Part shown: positions 58,447 to 64,000 of the stretch, piece after piece | Position numbering within the stretch: the stretch's first letter is position 1 | Layout of the letters: every line of letters starts with the position of its first letter | NCBI RefSeq assembly: GCF_905220565.1 | Contig: NC_059399.1 | Span: 15,120,501 to 15,184,500, forward strand | Source of the DNA: Melitaea cinxia | Lineage: Eukaryota > Arthropoda > Insecta > Lepidoptera > Nymphalidae | Reading direction: 5' to 3' | DNA length: 64,000 bases | Translations under genes and position numbers: made by a program | Notes under the pieces: generated by a model | What the model was told of the DNA's origin: nothing | The model's input: the letters and a program-made list of their open reading frames with translations, nothing else | Database searches by the model: none

Positions 58447-58898
58447 TTGTTTAAAAAATACAAAAAATAGTAACAATACCTATTTATTTTCAATAAACTC
58501 TTGTTTGAAAACAATTTGAGATTTATTGTTTGCCTCATTACTACATTGAAATGCATTCAAAAATACCCATGCCGCTTCTAATACAAATTTCATTTTAATC
58601 GCAATTATGTTAGATAAACAAATTATTCTCGTAATCCTCGAAATACTAAAACGGATAGATTATCTATCTAGTAGCCCGTAAGCGGTTCAATGCAAAATCC
58701 ATTCAGTAAACTTTTAAAGTTAATTCAAGCGTTCTATCTATTAATCTCTATGTGAAACGCCAATATGATACTGTCATTTAATACAGAGATAAATGACCAA
58801 TTGTTATCTAAATAGTACGTCATTTTATGGGCGATGCGTTTAGAAGGTGGCAAACAATCCTACAGTTCAGCAACAATACCCTGTATTACCATATCATG

Positions 58899-59050
58899 TG
58901 AACGCCTGTCGGCATGGCCGGCCTTCCCACTAACCTTCCCAGGAACTATGTGCATCTTGTTCACCACAAAAACACAACACTTCTTGAAATGCATTTTATT
59001 TAGCTACAGTATAAGTCTGAAATATTTTCCCAGTCGAACCCATAGCAAGT
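58899..59050 (-). mobile_element. Retroelement 3' fragment, family 1 (copy g)
   Basis: Reverse-oriented: CCAGGAACTATGTGCATCTT, GTTCACCACAAAAACACAAC, ACTTCTTGAAATGC and TTTTCCCAGTCGAACCC. It lies about 450 bp from copy f in opposite orientation. Confidence 0.65.
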
Positions 59051-59967
59051 TTTGAGCATGATAACCCTTACTTCACCTTACCTCGATAAAATAATATTTA
59101 TAATATACAATCTGAATTTTACGGCGTTTTTACGATGTATACGTTTAAATTAGTGATAATATACTAGATACTAATATTTATAGAAGGATTTCATCTCAAT
59201 TGATCTCCATATAAAACAGAATATCTAATGAAAAAGTAAACTCGAAAACAAAGGAATTATATAGAAAAATACTAAACGCGATGCTATTAAGAGTGAATGT
59301 TCATGCCAAAAGTATCTTGTATGTAAATTTTGGTCACACGTTTTCGTCCCTAAGCCTCCCATATTTTGTTGGAGCAAAAAGATTTTGTGGTATTGGCGAG
59401 CTTTGTAACTGTTTGTTGGGTGTTTTGTTTAGGTTTCAAATGGATTACCCTTTCGTTTCTGTTTTTTTGTCTATTTATACACCAGGTGACTTTAACGGCT
59501 CTTTGTTTATAAATAAATAATTAAAAATAATTGTTTCAAAATTAGTTTTTCAATTTTAACGATTTGTCTACACTCTCTTATTTGCATTATGTTGGCAACG
59601 TAATAACATTAGTATCAAGGACATTGTCTGAATCTCATGTTACCATTTATTGAATATTGCTCAATAAAGTCAACTTTAATGTATACTAGAAACACAAATA
59701 ATATTCAGTAGCAAGTAACCTCTTGAGTTCCCTCTTTTTCGACAAATGTTGCAAAACCTATGATATTTTTAATTAACACTATACGGTATATTTAAGATCT
59801 CCCAATCTTTATGTATTTTGATGTTACACAACACTTGGAAATAATATTGAAAAATAAATATTAAACATTATTTTATTATTATAAAGTGATATTAAATAAT
59901 ATATTATATCATTGAAAATACATTTAAGTTATACGATTTTATTTTTGTGCTATCCACAGATTAGGAA
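59051..59967. other. AT-rich non-coding DNA
   Basis: The 79-codon frame at 59281-59520 has no recognisable motif. Otherwise featureless. Confidence 0.45.
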
Positions 59968-60102
59968 ATTCTAAACATTTTTCAATATCATAATAACCTG
60001 CACCCTGCGACCGACAGAGCACCGACACGGTCAGTCGGAGATGCAGGTTAGATCCTCGCTGGAACGGTCGATTTTTGATATGATGTTAAAAATGTTTAGA
60101 AT
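59968..60102. repeat. Nested foldback of 135 bp
   Basis: The outer arms begin with 15 perfectly paired bases, ATTCTAAACATTTTT at 59968-59982 against 60088-60102, and stay partly paired for about 25 bp. An inner pair AACCTGCA/TGCAGGTT (59995-60002 and 60042-60049) encloses a GC-rich core with CGACCGAC/GTCAGTCG. It may be a MITE, a hairpin RNA or a tRNA-like relic; GGTTAGATCC resembles a B box. No target duplication is visible. Confidence 0.65.
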
Positions 60103-63100
60103 CTATCTCTGCAGAATATATATTTCAATCATCAAGAGCAATGTTAACCTAAATTAAATATCTTATACAACAAATCAAGCTTCACAAAAAATTTTAAAAA
60201 TTAAATTCAACAATCTTTCTTAAAAATAACTTTAAAAAAAAACATAACCCCAAATTCAAAACACAATCGAAATAATTACGCAATAGACACAAATGCTGAG
60301 GAAGGACTGGACAGAACAAAAAAGAAAGTTGATATTTAGTGACAGCGGCCTCCCCCGAGGCTGGCCTTTATTGTCCACCAGCCTGCTGAATACAGAACGC
60401 GGACAACCGCAGATCGACGTGGAATTACTGATTCTAGAAGCGACATACCAACATGCCTGTTGCAACTATTAGTGTGATTGTGTAAGTTTTTAACTTTTAC
60501 GGCCACATTAAACACTTTAGGTTCTAAGGTACTTGTCGTAATTGTGATTATGTTGACGATATTTTGCCGCCAAAATATCGGTAAATAAAACTTTATTACG
60601 AACGCTTGACTTGAAGACTAAACTGGTGAATGCGTGATGAGAGCGTTAGAAAAAATTGTGATCAGACGAGGCGAACGAAAGTTCAGAGGGAGATATAAAT
60701 CAGTGAAGATATAAAGAGAGAGAGTTACGTTTCATAATTTTTACTTCAGTCGTGTGGTCTAAAGCACACTCATTGTTTTGAGATTTAGTGTTTAGTCAGG
60801 CTTATTAATACAAAATAAAATACAACAATATAATTTGACGATGTTAATTTTTTTTTTAATTTTGATAAATGTTATAAACGTAACAAAACAAATTTTAAAA
60901 GAAAGGCTTTAAGAAATATTTTATTTATAATAGTAATGTTATCTTCACCAAAACATTCATTAAATTTTATTTAGATATTGCAAATACAAAGTACTTTAAC
61001 TATTTACTAATTCATCGCGGTATTTAAATATATAATAACTCATGCAATTTCGTAACACGTAAACCGAAATCTTCAACTCGATTGTAATTCCAACCGCTAC
61101 CACATCCAGGCAATTTAGTTCCACGAAAGGCCTTTCTCTTCTATTATTTTCATTAACAAGCTCGCGCGTGACCGAAATAAAGTGGCCTTTGACGGAGCCA
61201 ACGGCTTTTGACTGATTTTTTCAGGCGAACATTGCTAAGGAATCACCCAGGCGGATTACGGCAAAATCTTTACCATTATTTCTCACTGGAATTTTCCTTA
61301 CCGAAAATTGAATGGAGATGTTCTTGTTTTAGGTAAAAGTATAAATAAACAAAAATATACTCCTATATTATACAACATCAACGAATAATTTTATAAGACA
61401 TGTTCTTAATATAATATTGTTCAAAAGTATGTTAAGAGTTTCGATTTAACATACACGTACAAACATTTGAAGACTCGTAAATTCCGAGGTAACTTCTGTA
61501 AAACTTGTACCGCAAACGTTTACTGAATTGGCCTAATAAACCTTCAGTAGGGTCGCTCCCTCGCGAGCCATCGCCTCTTTTCGCATTGTATATTACAAGC
61601 CACGAGCAATTTATATGGAAAACCGTTTCTAAATGTATTTCGTTTGATAAGATCAACAACGTTTCGCTATCGGGAACCGAATGTTGAATTTCGTCTAACA
61701 TCTTCGTGTCATGGGACTACTACATCCGATAGTTGAGATTTCAGTCAGTGAGCGTTCGCTTTGCATACTGAAAATCAATTCCCGGAGCGCAAATTCATAG
61801 GGCTAAAAGAGAACGTGCTAAAAGCAATTGAACATTTAAAAGGTTCTGGTATTTAAATAATGGCTATTGCGATTCCTTGCTTATTTGGCCGAATTATTTT
61901 CTAACGTGTAGAAAAAGTATTATTGCACAAAACGTTTCTTTGATAAAATAATGAAATGTTCCGTAAGTGTTATTAACATAGACTATACGCCCAGCGCGGC
62001 TTTGCAACTGTTAATATTTTCGTTGTCGGTCTCTACAATTTTTTTCATTAATAAAGTCGCTATCTATGTTTATAGGTTTATTCGCCGATTCTTTTGTCTA
62101 AGTTATACTTGTTTCATTAAAAAATGAAGTTTAAAAAAAATAAAATAAATGTGCTACAAACTACTTTAACCATTACATATTCGTATTTTTTGTATATAAT
62201 ACTATTATTATGAGTGAACATAATATTTTATCTCATATATAATCGAGTGAACATAATAGCATCAGTTTAGAAATTATATTTTATCAATTTATTTAAACAC
62301 TTTATTGACCAACAAAGTAAAAATATTTGAATAAAAACTGGACCTTAAACCTGCCATCACTCTCTACCATTTAAACCTAAGTAAATAATATAAATTTTAA
62401 TAATTTGGGTACATAATAGTTTAACAAAAGAGACCCGTGGGAAATGAAATAGTTTCCTTCCAATATTAATTAAACCACCCGCCAGTTCACTTCGAATCCA
62501 GCGAGAATTATATTGCGTTACGTAACATCAAAAAATTCAATATTCTGATATTTTCACTAAACTAGATAACCGGGCGAACTTTGACAGGCCACTGTATTTT
62601 TTCACAAAAAAAAAAAACTTTTAATGTCAAAAGGAAGTTTGAAATCTAATTTCAGCAATAAAGTTGGTATCGTGACAACAACGAAAGATGAAGTTTATTA
62701 AGACAGAAAATTGTTCTGTTGCTCGCAAAAGTTGCAACCAAGATAACTTCTCCGTTTTGTATTGAACGTGACCGAACTCTTGGAAGAAATGAGATACTCT
62801 AACTTCGTATGTGTGAAGTAGATGGAACTTAATTTCAAGACATACACTTTACAGCGAAGCATCTTAGAAGGTAAATGTTGATAGTAAATGGGATTTGTGT
62901 TAAAACATTTCTAAACTCTACGGAAATGTAAAATCAAAAATAATTTTCAAATCCCAATGCTCGGAGTAGATTTCATCGATAAAAGGCTAAAGTCTAATCC
63001 GCTATGCTGCTCTATTGAAGTTTGTTGTGTTGTAGCTTACGTTACACATGTTTACACATGTTTCTGAATATAAATTGACACGTGCAGGTTTCGACAAAGA

Positions 63101-63389
63101 TTTTTCAGAATGAATTATAAAACATGCAAGGTGCGTTATATTTTCCTTTACTACAAAACTTGAATAGATTTTTAGAAAAGATTAAGAATTCGGTTGTGTT
63201 AGCCTACACTTGAAAAAAAAGAACTAGAATTTTCCTATACACTCATAATAAATAGTAAATTCATCATAAGTTAGAAAACTAAAAACATTGCAGACAATTT
63301 ACAAAAAAAAAAAACAACTGTAACCTAAGGTGCAAATAGTAACTAACTGTCACTTCTCTGTGTACACTTCCCTACCGCTTTCACTCCGC
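60103..63389. other. AT-rich DNA with small GC-richer patches
   Basis: Patches near 60350-60450 and 61430-61790 are richer in GC than the surroundings and carry short frames on both strands (for example 61432-61701 minus, 61505-61687 plus). I recognise no domain. They could be untranslated exons, regulatory DNA or old repeats. Confidence 0.35.
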
Positions 63390-63450
63390 TATGTCCTATA
63401 TGCCCAAAGGTTGTCTGGAAGAGATCGCTCCTCTAGCGATAAGACACAAT
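63390..63450 (+). mobile_element. LINE 3' UTR fragment, family 4 (copy c)
   Basis: ATGTCCTATATGCCCAAAGG, TTGTCTGGAAGAGATCGCTC and TAGCGATAAG match 35311 and 39629; truncated on the right. Confidence 0.7.
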
Positions 63451-64000
63451 TTACAAATAAAAAATTAATGCATATAATGCAGCATATGATGCAAATAGTA
63501 ATTTAATACATAAAAAAATTATGTCCTTATTAAAGTAATCATTGTGACATTCTACAGTAAAGTTTGCTTGTACAAGCAAGAAACATTTTATGTACAGATG
63601 TGTAGTTTCCTTTAATTCCCAATCTAGTATCAAGTTTAGCTCAATTTCGGCGAACGAAGTTTTAATCACAGCTCCATCAACAATTAGTAAGCCAAATGTA
63701 CACGAGTTGAACCTTACTTGTCTCCAAACACACAAATGTAACACTCGTAAATTTAAAATAATGTCACGATATTTATTTTTAGTACATATTCTGGTGAGCT
63801 TAATAGTCGTAATAGGGTCCATGGGACTAGTTGGAGTGGACGGCAAAGTTGAATATAGCAGCATGCACTGTCAGCATGCCCCATGGCAATACGAAATCTG
63901 CATATTAAGCTGACTCGGTGACGTCATCCGAGTATTAGATTAGAGTACTAGGATATTGGGCACAGAGCTAGTTAAGCTTGGCTCATTAAATATTTGCGTT
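63451..64000. other. Right-edge DNA with overlapping antisense open frames
   Basis: A 137-codon minus-strand frame (63864-63451) overlaps a 107-codon plus-strand frame (63590-63913). The plus frame from 63761 begins MSRYLFLVHILVSLIVVIGS, which resembles a signal peptide. The minus frame shows no domain I recognise. Neither has supporting splice or homology evidence. Confidence 0.3.

Overview
The window looks like nuclear DNA of a lepidopteran insect (butterfly or moth). It is AT-rich and intron-like. It is full of short degenerate retroelement tails of a type widespread in Lepidoptera: tails around GCCCAGCAGTGGGATATTAC, (GATG)n-ended tails, Helitron ends with a GC hairpin and CTAG, and tRNA-headed SINEs. 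It also carries one exon of an insect-type immunoglobulin gene. No prokaryotic gene organisation is present. Almost every short open frame is noise or lies inside a repeat.

Layout. 1-9545: a satellite with a 174-bp monomer in two opposed arrays, minus-oriented at 1-1268 and plus-oriented at 2174-9545, separated by about 0.9 kb of unrelated DNA. The plus array contains a near-identical duplicated block of about 2.4 kb, offset by 3434 bp. 9546-25260: AT-rich DNA with SINEs, retroelement 3' fragments, a 208-bp Helitron-like element and a complete but dead mariner (20851-22130). 25265-26057: a tRNA-headed SINE, then on the minus strand one exon (25847-26057) of a beaten-path (Beat) family gene. 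28181-32600: an RTE-like tail, then a Helitron-like element with about six internal 281-bp repeats, followed by a second Helitron 3' end. 32600-46360: AT-rich DNA with scattered repeats, a 128-bp Harbinger-type MITE and an unrecognised 110-codon open frame (37824-38156). 46361-50030: a nearly full-length CR1/Jockey-group LINE with endonuclease and reverse transcriptase, GC-rich against its flanks and broken by a frameshift, a lost YxDD box and a 71-bp nested insertion. 50031-64000: AT-rich DNA with more retroelement fragments, a repeat shared in inverted orientation with 16 kb, and a 135-bp foldback at 60 kb.

The only host coding sequence I can support is the Beat exon. Its isolation, with good splice sites and no other recognisable exon within about 25 kb on the left or 38 kb on the right, fits an exon between very long introns. 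Much of the window may therefore be intron of this minus-strand gene (inference). All other coding potential is transposon-derived or unidentified.
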